A model generated the notes under the pieces. It did not search any database, was not told where the DNA came from, and saw nothing but the letters and a program-made list of their open reading frames with translations. Made by a program: the position numbers and the translations under genes. Below are positions 42,665-50,800 of a stretch of DNA of 64,000 nt, piece by piece. Numbering within the stretch: position 1 is the first letter of the stretch; every line of letters starts with the position of its first letter. The DNA lies in contig DASXUG010000009.1 of assembly GCA_036504995.1 (NCBI GenBank), forward strand, positions 5,607 through 69,606, given 5' to 3'. Origin of the DNA: DASXUG01 sp036504995 (GTDB taxonomy: Bacteria; Pseudomonadota; Gammaproteobacteria; Burkholderiales; Methylophilaceae).

Positions 42665-42958
42665 TTGAATAATGATATGAAAAGAATGAACGACATGTAT
42701 CTGCGTGACTGCCTAATGGCTTGGTTCGATGTGGCGTTGTTGTGGGGGGCTGTGGTTTTTGTACTCATCGCCATCCTCGGTATTGTGCAAGACAGCAATA
42801 TTCGTCTGGTGCTCTATATCTCAAGTTTCCTCTTGATGCTTTTTAATACGGCATCTGTGTTTGCGATGACGAAGCACTTTAGAGAAGATAAAGCATTTAT
42901 CTACGGCTTAGACATCAAACATCTAGACGCCAATCGCGCCGCTAAAATCAATCATTAG
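42665..42958 (+). CDS. Small two-helix membrane protein upstream of an APC permease
   Basis: This is a 97-residue protein that I do not recognise. It starts at TTG 42665, with AGGAGAG 6 nt upstream; an ATG four codons later is possible. There are two hydrophobic helices (residues ~20-40 and ~48-68: VALLWGAVVFVLIAILGIV; LVLYISSFLLMLFNTASVF) and a charged C-terminus. It is first of a tight four-gene set with two further small membrane proteins and a transporter. A role as an accessory subunit of that transporter is inferred from position. Confidence 0.65.
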   Translation: MNNDMKRMNDMYLRDCLMAWFDVALLWGAVVFVLIAILGIVQDSNIRLVLYISSFLLMLFNTASVFAMTKHFREDKAFIYGLDIKHLDANRAAKINH

Positions 42959-42967
42959 GAGAGCCAC

Positions 42968-43354
42968 ATGTCGAAACATTACATCCCCCCTAAGCAGGGT
43001 ATGCTTGGTCAAGTTTTTGACACAATTTTGGTCTTGGTCTTGGTCTACGCTAGTTTGATGGTTCCTTTGTTATTTAAGGTTGAGGAAAAGGCAGACGCCG
43101 CAAAAGCGGCTGCAGTGGTCAAGGCGAGCTGGGAGTCGCTTGGTCAAAATACCATACAGCAGGAGCAATGGATCAAGCTAGGTTATGACCCAGATAAGGC
43201 GGCGGTATTAATTAACAACCGTTTTGACTACACCATTGATCCCACTATGCTCATCATCACAATCCTAGTGGTTGTCGGGTATTTCGTTTTTATGCTGAAG
43301 GTATCAGATAAGCAATATCGAGAAGTTATTAAAGAAAAATTTGATAATAAATAA
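42968..43354 (+). CDS. Small membrane protein with periplasmic loop
   Basis: This is a 128-residue protein of unknown family. Helix one is at residues ~17-37 (FDTILVLVLVYASLMVPLLF), helix two at ~92-112 (TMLIITILVVVGYFVFML). Between them is a ~55-residue loop, rich in Ala/Lys then WESLGQNTIQQEQWIKLGYD, probably outside the membrane. The C-terminus is basic. AGGAGAG precedes the ATG, 9 bp after the previous gene. The order 2-TM, 2-TM, 1-TM, permease suggests a membrane complex. Confidence 0.65.
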   Translation: MSKHYIPPKQGMLGQVFDTILVLVLVYASLMVPLLFKVEEKADAAKAAAVVKASWESLGQNTIQQEQWIKLGYDPDKAAVLINNRFDYTIDPTMLIITILVVVGYFVFMLKVSDKQYREVIKEKFDNK

Positions 43355-43379
43355 CGACATACCTAGGAGGAGAACAATC

Positions 43380-43562
43380 ATGAATTTTTGGGATATTTTG
43401 GTGTACGCAGCATGGAGCATATCAGCTGTCATGTTGGTGTGGATGGTCGTCGATGCCTTTATGATTTCATCGCAATATGATGAAGCCTATCTAATGAGCT
43501 CACGTGAAGGTGGTGAAGATGATGTGGTTCACGGCGTTCATCTGGAAGAGGGGAATGCATAA
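43380..43562 (+). CDS. Small one-helix membrane protein
   Basis: This is a 60-residue protein with one N-terminal helix (ILVYAAWSISAVMLVWMVVDAFM) and an acidic, cytoplasm-like tail (SSREGGEDDVVHGVHLEEGNA). ATG 43380 is chosen because a strong AGGAGGAG lies upstream; the frame extends to 43341 but overlaps the previous gene without need. The stop overlaps the permease start by one base (TAATG), so the two are coupled. The function is unknown. Confidence 0.65.
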   Translation: MNFWDILVYAAWSISAVMLVWMVVDAFMISSQYDEAYLMSSREGGEDDVVHGVHLEEGNA

Positions 43563-44953
43563 TGGCTAGCGAAAAAATAACGAGTAGCAGTAAACCTATT
43601 GCTATGCTTAAAGTGCTTAATCCATTTCACATTTGGGCTTTGGGGGTGGGCATCGTATTGGTTGGTGAATTTATGGGGTGGAACTTTACGGTGGGCAAGG
43701 GAGGCGCTTACGCCTCACTAATCGCTTGCTGGGTGATCGGTTTGCTCTATACCTGTGTGGCGATGATAGACTCGGAGGTGACCTCAACAGTGGCAGCGGC
43801 AGGTGGGCAATACACACAGGCCAAGCACATCATCGGCCCGCTCATGGCGTTTAATGTAGGCTTGTATTTAGTCATGGCTTATACCATGCTATGTGCCGCA
43901 GATGCTTTAGTCGTGGGTGATCTGATGAAGTCTGGGGCCGAGGTCATGGGGTTCGCCAATCTTGATACCAAGCCATTTGTGGTGTTGACGGTAACATTCC
44001 TAGCTTGGCTTAATTATCGAGGGGTATTTGCAACCTTGACGCTGAACTTGGTGATTACCTTTCTTGCGTTTGCCTCTTTAATTGTACTGTTTATTGCGGT
44101 TGATCCTCTGCATCAAGGCGTGGTGCTGCAACATAAGGCATTACTCACCGATTTACCGTATGGCTGGATAGGGGTGATTGCTTCACTACAATTCGGCATG
44201 TGGTATTACTTGGGGATAGAAGGTACCTGTCAGGCGGCCGAAGAGGTGCGCTCGGCAGGGCGTTCTATTCCCCTTGGCACCATGGGTGGCATGATGACCC
44301 TGTTGGTCGCGGCAACGATCACATGGTTTGTCGCAACAGGTCTGATGCCTTGGCAATATTTAGGTCAGGCTGTCACCCCTATGTACGATGCAGCTACCCT
44401 GTTAGGCAGTAATCAACTTCAGCTGATGTTGTTTGTGGCCACCGCATTTGCTGCCGTTGCTTCCGCCAACGGCTGTATCAATGATGCCTCTCGTGCATGG
44501 TTTTCTCTGGGGCGAGATCGCTATATGCCCGTGTTCTTTGGTGCAATCCACCCTAAATACCGCACGCCATATCGCTCGGTGTTGTTTTTAGTCCCCATTG
44601 CAATTTCATTTGCGTTTACAGGGTTGTTAGACCAAGTCATCACATTTTCTATATTGTCTGGCCTGCTAGGCTATACATTTATGACCTTTAACATGGTGAA
44701 ATTCAGAAAAATGTGGCCGCTAGGTAGCATACATCGCGGCTATATTCATCCGTTTCACCCGATCCCCGCAATGACATTGTTAGCCTTGTGTTGTGCCACG
44801 TATTTTGCGACTTTTTTAGGTTATGGTGCCTCACTACTTTCTATCATGGCCTTTTATATATTTGCTTCGATTTGGTTCGTACTACGTCGTTACAAATATG
44901 TGAAACGTGCAGATCAATTCACCATGCCTTGGCCGCGCCCTAAGGGTTATTAA
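43562..44953 (+). CDS. APC superfamily permease (ethanolamine/amino-acid permease-like)
   Basis: This is a 463-residue transporter with about twelve helices. The first helix has the APC-type glycine motif (GVGIVLVGEFMGWNFTVGKGGAY), close to what is seen in ethanolamine and amino-acid permeases. AAEEVRSAGRSIPLG matches the conserved helix 5-6 loop. It is coupled to the preceding one-helix protein and lies downstream of the complete NMG pathway. Uptake of methylamine, gamma-glutamylmethylamide or a related amine is a reasonable guess; the substrate cannot be read from the sequence. Confidence 0.85.
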   Translation: MASEKITSSSKPIAMLKVLNPFHIWALGVGIVLVGEFMGWNFTVGKGGAYASLIACWVIGLLYTCVAMIDSEVTSTVAAAGGQYTQAKHIIGPLMAFNVGLYLVMAYTMLCAADALVVGDLMKSGAEVMGFANLDTKPFVVLTVTFLAWLNYRGVFATLTLNLVITFLAFASLIVLFIAVDPLHQGVVLQHKALLTDLPYGWIGVIASLQFGMWYYLGIEGTCQAAEEVRSAGRSIPLGTMGGMMTLLVAATITWFVATGLMPWQYLGQAVTPMYDAATLLGSNQLQLMLFVATAFAAVASANGCINDASRAWFSLGRDRYMPVFFGAIHPKYRTPYRSVLFLVPIAISFAFTGLLDQVITFSILSGLLGYTFMTFNMVKFRKMWPLGSIHRGYIHPFHPIPAMTLLALCCATYFATFLGYGASLLSIMAFYIFASIWFVLRRYKYVKRADQFTMPWPRPKGY

Positions 44954-44974
44954 CTAGGGTGATAATTCTACAGA

Positions 44975-45002
44975 CTGGTCGCGACTATCAAGCCGCGACC
45001 AG
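44975..45002. promoter_or_regulatory. Inverted repeat just before the next gene
   Basis: The perfect arms CTGGTCGCG and CGCGACCAG have a 10-nt loop, ending 12 nt before the start at 45015. There is no T-run. The hairpin abuts the GAGGTGA ribosome site, so it could attenuate or tune translation. Confidence 0.45.
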
Positions 45003-45014
45003 ATGAGGTGAAGT

Positions 45015-45701
45015 ATGAATGCTGCTGTTTTGATCATCTTCGTGGTGATGTTGGTGACTTTGTATCGCCAATATCGCCATGCTAATCGTTATAACGCTGA
45101 AGCCAGGGCTCAGCTATTTGATGCGTGCAGTTCCTTGCTACAGAAGGTACAAAAATCTCAAGACCAAGCGGGCCTGCCCGTCCTGCAAGGGGATTATGCC
45201 GATTACAAAGTAGGGCTAAGTGTGGTGGTGGATACTTTGGGATGGCGAAAAGTGCCTCCAATGTGGCTGTTAATTAAAGTAGAGGCCAATACGCCAAGCA
45301 TTGGCACGCTAGATTACATTGTCAGGCCTACCAATAATGAGTTTTATAGCCCTTCATGGCAATGGGATGGCGTTTTGACCATCCCCTCAGCTTGGCCGCA
45401 ACATGCAATACTTAAGTATCAACAACAGCCCGTCGATTTGACGCTGTTGGAAGCACACGTACCCACTCTATTTGCGGATGCCAATATGAAAGAACTATTG
45501 CTAACCCCGCAAATGGTCAGGCTCACTTACCTAGTTAAACAGGCCGAGCGGGGCGAGTACCTGATTATGCGCAACGCCATCTATGAAAATACGCCTATCG
45601 CTAGCGATGTGGTAGCGCGCCTACTGAAACAAGCGATTGCTATTCGTCAAAACGTTGAATATTCAGATATATCGCAAATCAAGCTGAAGAAACTAGGATA
45701 A
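45015..45701 (+). CDS. Hypothetical membrane-anchored protein
   Basis: This is a 228-residue protein of unknown family. It begins with a single hydrophobic helix (AVLIIFVVMLVTLY) followed by basic residues, so it is probably anchored with a cytoplasmic body. The rest is soluble alpha/beta with conserved-looking WRKVPPMWLLIKVEANTPSIG and FYSPSWQWDG. GAGGTGA is the ribosome site. It is followed after 3 bp by a small membrane gene and stands after the permease operon; whether it belongs to that transcript is unclear. Confidence 0.6.
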   Translation: MNAAVLIIFVVMLVTLYRQYRHANRYNAEARAQLFDACSSLLQKVQKSQDQAGLPVLQGDYADYKVGLSVVVDTLGWRKVPPMWLLIKVEANTPSIGTLDYIVRPTNNEFYSPSWQWDGVLTIPSAWPQHAILKYQQQPVDLTLLEAHVPTLFADANMKELLLTPQMVRLTYLVKQAERGEYLIMRNAIYENTPIASDVVARLLKQAIAIRQNVEYSDISQIKLKKLG

Positions 45702-45704
45702 AAA

Positions 45705-45992
45705 ATGACAAAAAATGTGAATAAAGCAATACAAAAACCATTAGACCCTCGATGGGTATTGCTCGTTGCCATTCTGCTTCCAGGGGTAGGTCAAGTCCTA
45801 AATAATGCGCCAAAAAGAGGCTTTGTCATGGTGTGTTTTATGATTATCTTAGGGCTTATCACCTTTAATTTGGCGCAGCCTAATATTTCAATGTTAGGTA
45901 AATTGTCTGGTGGCGTTTTTATATATGCGATTTCTGTATTGGATGCCTATTATTGGGCTAAATATCGTATCGCGATATTTACCAGCGCTTAG
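45705..45992 (+). CDS. Small hypothetical multi-helix membrane protein
   Basis: This is a 95-residue protein with about three hydrophobic segments (WVLLVAILLPGVGQVL; FVMVCFMIILGLITF; LSGGVFIYAISVLDAYYWAKY). The LLPGVGQVLNNAPKRG pattern recalls small membrane proteins with a Pro-Gly-x-Gly-Gln turn of the TM2-domain kind, but I would not name it. It starts 3 bp after the previous gene and so shares its operon. Confidence 0.6.
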   Translation: MTKNVNKAIQKPLDPRWVLLVAILLPGVGQVLNNAPKRGFVMVCFMIILGLITFNLAQPNISMLGKLSGGVFIYAISVLDAYYWAKYRIAIFTSA

Positions 45993-46138
45993 CCCCAAGC
46001 CCTCAGATCCTGCTTAGCAATATAGAGTTGCACTAAACTTGCTACTTGTTCTAAGCTAATTCAGAGTGTTATAATGTCGGGCTTCACTAGAAAATCGTCT
46101 ATGTAATGCTTAGATGAACCTAGTACAACAGTTTAAAT

Positions 46139-46215
46139 GGTGATGTAGCTCAGCTGGTTAGAGCACAGGATTCATAATCCTGGGGTCGAGGGTTCAAGTC
46201 CCTCTTTCACCACCA
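46139..46215 (+). tRNA. tRNA-Met (CAT anticodon)
   Basis: The 77-nt cloverleaf includes D arm GCTC/GAGC, anticodon stem CAGGA/TCCTG with loop TTCATAA, and T arm GAGGG-TTCAAGT-CCCTC; CCA is encoded at 46213-46215. The acceptor stem GGTGATG/TTTCACC has a T-T mismatch and a wobble near its base. The anticodon CAT could be elongator Met or, if lysidine-modified, Ile2. The first base pair G-C rules out the usual initiator mismatch. Confidence 0.92.
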
Positions 46216-46221
46216 ATAAAG

Positions 46222-46255
46222 ACGCCCCTTTCGAGAGATTGGGGCGTTTTCTTTT
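46222..46255 (+). terminator. Terminator after tRNA-Met
   Basis: The arms ACGCCCC and GGGGCGT are perfect, followed by TTTTCTTTT. It is a textbook rho-independent terminator placed 7 nt after the tRNA. Confidence 0.85.
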
Positions 46256-46488
46256 GTGCTGATTTTCTTGGTTAGTAGGCAACCTAGTAGCTTCTACGAT
46301 TAAATAATAGCCACATTAGCTAATGTTTGCGCTCGCTCCATTACTCAGTAGTTCGTAGAGGAGCATCATGATAAAAGGGGTGCTTTCTTATCGCTGTTCC
46401 ACATAACAACGATCATGGTTCTAACTTATAGTTGGGCATTGCTGGTAGTTTTGCTTGCTACCTATGTTCAATAATTAAGGGAGCGATC

Positions 46489-47142
46489 ATGTCGGTAAGC
46501 AGTATCAACGCAAATAGCACTTCTCAAGCGCAGAGCTCAAGTAGCTGGCAACAAATTAAGCAAAATTTACAAACATTGAATACTGCGCTTAAATCGGGAG
46601 ATTTGCCGACAGCCAAAGATGCATTTGCGAAACTAACTCAAAATAAAAGCATTGCCAGCAGCAGCCCGTTGGGTGAGATTGGTCAGGCGTTACAAAATGG
46701 TGATGTTAAGTCTGCTGCACAAGTGGTATATCCAACTCACGTCAGCGCTGATAACAAAGCATCTACCATGGTGTGGCAGCAGCTAAATACGCTAGTATCA
46801 AGCTCACAGGGTGCTACCACGGCAAATGCCTCAACAGTGAATACTAAATTAGCTACGTTACTCACTTTCCTATCCACTGGAAAAACCGCTGCTGCTAGCT
46901 CATCAGCTAACTCAGCCAGTACGCTATCGGATGCAATCAACCAAGCATTGGCTGCAACTAATAACTCCATCAACCCAAGCGCAGTGGTTTCATTGGAGGC
47001 ATCTGCCAATTCAAATGGTAACGCGATATACACCGCGCAGGGCTTGGCTCAGCAAATCAAAAATAACCCACAGTTTGGTGCGCAGCTCTTGCAAAGTTTC
47101 CAAAGCCAATCTGGCACCACTTCTCTGTTCGACAGCCTTTGA
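46489..47142 (+). CDS. Ser/Ala/Gln/Asn-rich hypothetical protein
   Basis: This is a 217-residue protein of low complexity, rich in Ser, Ala, Asn, Gln and Thr. ATG 46489 has AGGGAG upstream; the open frame runs further up but has no support. Two related blocks can be seen: WQQIKQNLQTLNTALKSGDL with AKDAFAKLTQ, and similar spacing in GEIGQALQNGDVKSAAQVV, like short helical repeats. There is no signal peptide, and cysteine is absent. It may be a secreted or surface protein lacking a Sec signal, or a cytoplasmic scaffold. The function is unknown. Confidence 0.65.
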   Translation: MSVSSINANSTSQAQSSSSWQQIKQNLQTLNTALKSGDLPTAKDAFAKLTQNKSIASSSPLGEIGQALQNGDVKSAAQVVYPTHVSADNKASTMVWQQLNTLVSSSQGATTANASTVNTKLATLLTFLSTGKTAAASSSANSASTLSDAINQALAATNNSINPSAVVSLEASANSNGNAIYTAQGLAQQIKNNPQFGAQLLQSFQSQSGTTSLFDSL

Positions 47143-47532
47143 TGCTATATATAGAAACTGGAACGGTGAGAGGCTCTTTTTAGCTCAGCATTTACTCTCA
47201 CTAACTCCACAAACGTAGCAACCTCTGATTTATATATCAATCGATCTGCCATGAAACATTTCTCGTTTGATTAGAGTAATGCATAAATGCGTCATGCATT
47301 CACTAGTCGTTCGTTATCTTGATTTAAAATGCCTCAATATTTACGCATCGCACTACCTTATCAAATCGTTATGCGGCATAATCATTTCATTTAGATGCGT
47401 TGTTTTGTCGGCACAAGTGACCACTAAATCTCTAGCCTAAATTTCTAGCAAGGTATAATTCGTCAGCAGCATGGCGAAGTGTAATTGTTACAAGTCAACA
47501 TCGATAATCAGATACTTAAGGTTTAACGTAAG
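47143..47532. other. 390-bp gap upstream of gmk
   Basis: I see no gene. TATAAT at 47454-47459 is a good -10 for gmk, about 70 nt before the start, but I see no matching -35. The remainder is AT-rich and without clear repeats. Confidence 0.45.
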
Positions 47533-48141
47533 ATGATAGGAAACTTATTTATTATTTCTGCCGCCTCGGGTGCGGGTAAAACTAGTTTGGTACGCGCTTT
47601 ATTAGAAGCAGATCAGCAAGTGAAACTGTCTGTTTCATATACTACGCGCCAACCCAGGCCAGGTGAAGAGAATGACGTTGATTACCATTTTGTGGACGAT
47701 GCAGAGTTCTTGCGTATGATGGGTGAAGGTGAGTTTTTAGAATGTGCTCAGGTGCATGGTGCGCGCTACGGTACTTCGCAAAAACGTGTAGAGGCAGTGT
47801 TGCAAGCAGGTAATGATTTGGTGCTTGAGATTGATTGGCAAGGTGCGGCGCAAGTGCGTCAGTTGTTACCACAAGCGATTAGTATTTTTGTGCTGCCACC
47901 CTCTATAGAGGCGCTTGAGCAGCGCTTGCGTGGCCGCGGCCAAGATAGTGATGAGGTAATTAAGCGGCGTCTGTCAGCAGCGCGGGAAGAGATGAGCCAC
48001 GTAGGTGAGTTTGATTATGTTACAATTAACGATAAATTTGAAAGTGCTTTTGAAGATATTCGTGCAATTGTGAGGTCACAGCGGTTGTTACGGGGCAAGC
48101 AGCTTGCGCGTAATGCTCAATTAATTGAGGCGTTGCTCTGA
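47533..48141 (+). CDS. gmk: Guanylate kinase
   Basis: It phosphorylates GMP to GDP (202 residues, normal length). The P-loop is SGAGKTSLV near residue 12; the GMP-binding region VSYTTRQPRPGEENDVDYHFV and the helix EFLECAQVHGARYGT are typical. It lies upstream of rpoZ and spoT, the usual gmk-rpoZ-spoT order, which joins guanine nucleotide supply to (p)ppGpp metabolism. AAGG precedes the ATG. Confidence 0.96.
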   Translation: MIGNLFIISAASGAGKTSLVRALLEADQQVKLSVSYTTRQPRPGEENDVDYHFVDDAEFLRMMGEGEFLECAQVHGARYGTSQKRVEAVLQAGNDLVLEIDWQGAAQVRQLLPQAISIFVLPPSIEALEQRLRGRGQDSDEVIKRRLSAAREEMSHVGEFDYVTINDKFESAFEDIRAIVRSQRLLRGKQLARNAQLIEALL

Positions 48142-48263
48142 TTTAAAGCATCAATTTCTAAAGCTATTAAGTTTTTAAGCGATAATTGCTTATCAATCTA
48201 TTTTTCAATGCGTTGTGAATTATTTTGCAGCGTGTTTGTCATTATTTACACTGGAGAAAACAA

Positions 48264-48476
48264 ATGGCACGTATTACTGTTGATGATTGTCTTGAAAAAA
48301 TTCCTAACCGTTTTCAATTAACTTTAGTTGCGGCTTATCGCTCGCGCCAACTAGCCAATGGTTCTGAGCCATTAGTAAATACACATGGTTTGAAAGATAA
48401 ACCAACCGTGTTGGCTTTGCGTGAAATCGCAGCAGGCAAAGTGGGTTTAGAAGTGTTAAACCGCGGCCACGCGTAA
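48264..48476 (+). CDS. rpoZ: RNA polymerase omega subunit
   Basis: This is a 70-residue omega subunit, which helps RNA polymerase assembly and forms part of a ppGpp site. The start ARITVDDCLEKIPNRFQLTL is diagnostic. ATG 48264 has TGGAG upstream; the frame extends 13 codons further but without homology. It is followed by spoT. Confidence 0.95.
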   Translation: MARITVDDCLEKIPNRFQLTLVAAYRSRQLANGSEPLVNTHGLKDKPTVLALREIAAGKVGLEVLNRGHA

Positions 48477-48517
48477 TTTAATTCAGTATTTTTTAGTTTG
48501 AGTAGAGATAAAGTGAT

Positions 48518-50740
48518 ATGCCTAATGATGCCGCCAAAAGATCGGCTGAATTTTTAAAAACACAAGTGCCTTTGCTACCAGCAGATAGCGAAGATTCTCT
48601 ACTCACGTTACGCCTCAAGCAATACCTCAAACAATCTGATATTGAATCTATCTGGGCGGCTTATCGTTTTAGTGCCGCTGCCCACGAGGGACAATTTCGC
48701 CGTAGTGGCGAGCCTTATATTTCACACCCAGTGTCAGTCGCTGCCATTTTGGCTGAGCTGCATCTAGATGTACCGACCATTATCGCTGCTTTGTTGCATG
48801 ATGTAGTTGAAGATACCGGCATTTCCACCCAAGAAATAAGCGAAAAATTTGGCAAACAAGTGGCCGAATTGGTGGATGGCCTGTCTAAGCTCGATAAAAT
48901 TGAGTTTCAAAGCGCGACACAAGCGCAAGCAGAAAATTTCCGCAAAATGCTGTTGGCGATGTCACAAGATGTACGCGTGATATTGGTCAAGCTGGCAGAT
49001 CGCCTACATAATATGCAAACGCTAGAGGTGATGCGCGCAGAAAAACAGCAGCGCATTGCCAAGGAAACGCTGGAAATTTATGCACCGATCGCCAACCGAT
49101 TAGGGTTGAACGCGATTTATCAAGAACTTGAAGATTTAAGCTTTAAGTATCTTTACCCGATGCGCTATCGCGTGATTTCAAAAGCGATTATGGCGGCCCG
49201 CGGCAATCGTAAAGAAGTGGTTGGTAAAATCTTAGATGCGATTAAACAGCGCTTGGCGGATATGAAAATTGAAGCGGATGTTTCAGGTCGTGAGAAGCAT
49301 CTCTATAGCATCTATAAAAAGATGACAGGTAAGACCATTACCTTCTCACAGATTTACGATATTTACGGTTTTCGCGTGATCGTCAAAGATTTGCCGACTT
49401 GCTATCTGACGCTAGGCGTGTTGCACGGCTTGTATAAACCGATTCCTGGTAAGTTTAAAGATTATATCGCCATCCCCAAGGCCAATGGCTATCAGTCCTT
49501 GCATACCACTTTGTTTGGCCCATTTGGTACGCCGATTGAGGTGCAGGTGCGCAGCCAAGAGATGCATAACATTGCGGATGCAGGGGTGGCGGCGCACTGG
49601 CTATACAAAACCACTGATGCGCATTTAACTGCATTGCAACAGCAAACGCATCAATGGTTGCAACGCTTGTTGGAGATTCAGTCTGAAAGTGCCGATTCGC
49701 TTGAGTTCTTGGAGCACTTTAAAGTCGATTTATTCCCTGATGAGGTGTATGTATTTACCCCCAAAGGTAAGATTTTAGCTTTACCCAAAGGTGCCACCGC
49801 CGTAGATTTTGCCTATGCGGTGCACACCGATATTGGTAATCGATGCGTTGCCGTCAAAGTCAACCAAGAGCTAGCGCCGCTACGTACTGAAATGCGCAAT
49901 GGCGATCACGTGGAAATTATTACTGCGGCACACGCACACCCCAACCCTGCATGGCTCAATTATGTGGTTTCAGGCAAAGCGCGTGCTCACATTCGCCATT
50001 ATTTGAAGTCGATGCAATCTAAAGAATCGGCGCACCTGGGTGAGCGTATGTTAAATCAGGCGTTACGCGCGCTACATGCAGACATCGGTAAAATTGACGA
50101 TGCGCAATGGCAAAAACTGCTGCGTGATTATGGTGCAAAAAGTAAGCAGGAAATTTTGACTGACATTGGCTTGGGCAAGCGTTTGAATGTCATGGTGGCC
50201 CATCAGTTGATGGCGATGAGTGAAGAGCAGGGCGAACAGCGCCATGCTAAACATACCAACAAACCACTTGGCTCCATCACTATACGTGGCTCGGAAGGCA
50301 TGGCGGTTCAGTTTGCGCAATGCTGCCGACCGATTCCTGGTGACCCGATTTTGGGCTTTATCAATAAAGATAAAGGCTTGGTCATTCATACCCATGATTG
50401 TGAGGCAATCCGTAAATTCCGCGTTGACCCTGAAAAATGGCTCGATGTAGAGTGGGCGCCCGATACCAAGCGTTTGTTTAAGGTCAATCTCAAAATGGCA
50501 GCCGCTAATAAGCGTGGCATGCTGGCGCAAATTGCCGCGGGCATCGCTGAGGCTGGTTCTAATATTGATAACATTAATATTGAAGAGCTAGATAATAGTA
50601 CCTATACCAATATCATTTTTACCGTACAGGTAGAAAATCGTGTGCATTTGGCAGATTTAATGCGTCGTCTACGCAAAATTCCAGATGTGGTGCGAATAAA
50701 CCGCTTGAAAGGCGGCACTACTGAGCAGCGAGTTCAATAG
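48518..50740 (+). CDS. spoT: Bifunctional (p)ppGpp synthetase/hydrolase
   Basis: This is a 740-residue stringent-response enzyme. The N-terminal HD hydrolase domain has HDVVED near residue 94. The synthetase domain contains YSIYKKMTGKTITFSQIYDIYGFRV (from ~262, in part). A TGS domain starts at ~411 (VYVFTPKGKILALPKGATAV) and a C-terminal ACT domain at ~653. Both active sites look intact, so both making and breaking (p)ppGpp are expected. It stands in the gmk-rpoZ-spoT order, with recG next. Confidence 0.95.
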   Translation: MPNDAAKRSAEFLKTQVPLLPADSEDSLLTLRLKQYLKQSDIESIWAAYRFSAAAHEGQFRRSGEPYISHPVSVAAILAELHLDVPTIIAALLHDVVEDTGISTQEISEKFGKQVAELVDGLSKLDKIEFQSATQAQAENFRKMLLAMSQDVRVILVKLADRLHNMQTLEVMRAEKQQRIAKETLEIYAPIANRLGLNAIYQELEDLSFKYLYPMRYRVISKAIMAARGNRKEVVGKILDAIKQRLADMKIEADVSGREKHLYSIYKKMTGKTITFSQIYDIYGFRVIVKDLPTCYLTLGVLHGLYKPIPGKFKDYIAIPKANGYQSLHTTLFGPFGTPIEVQVRSQEMHNIADAGVAAHWLYKTTDAHLTALQQQTHQWLQRLLEIQSESADSLEFLEHFKVDLFPDEVYVFTPKGKILALPKGATAVDFAYAVHTDIGNRCVAVKVNQELAPLRTEMRNGDHVEIITAAHAHPNPAWLNYVVSGKARAHIRHYLKSMQSKESAHLGERMLNQALRALHADIGKIDDAQWQKLLRDYGAKSKQEILTDIGLGKRLNVMVAHQLMAMSEEQGEQRHAKHTNKPLGSITIRGSEGMAVQFAQCCRPIPGDPILGFINKDKGLVIHTHDCEAIRKFRVDPEKWLDVEWAPDTKRLFKVNLKMAAANKRGMLAQIAAGIAEAGSNIDNINIEELDNSTYTNIIFTVQVENRVHLADLMRRLRKIPDVVRINRLKGGTTEQRVQ

Positions 50741-50800
50741 TGAACAAAAGACACAATCGTGGACAAAGCATCTAATAGCTTTCTGATTTAAGGTGCATTT

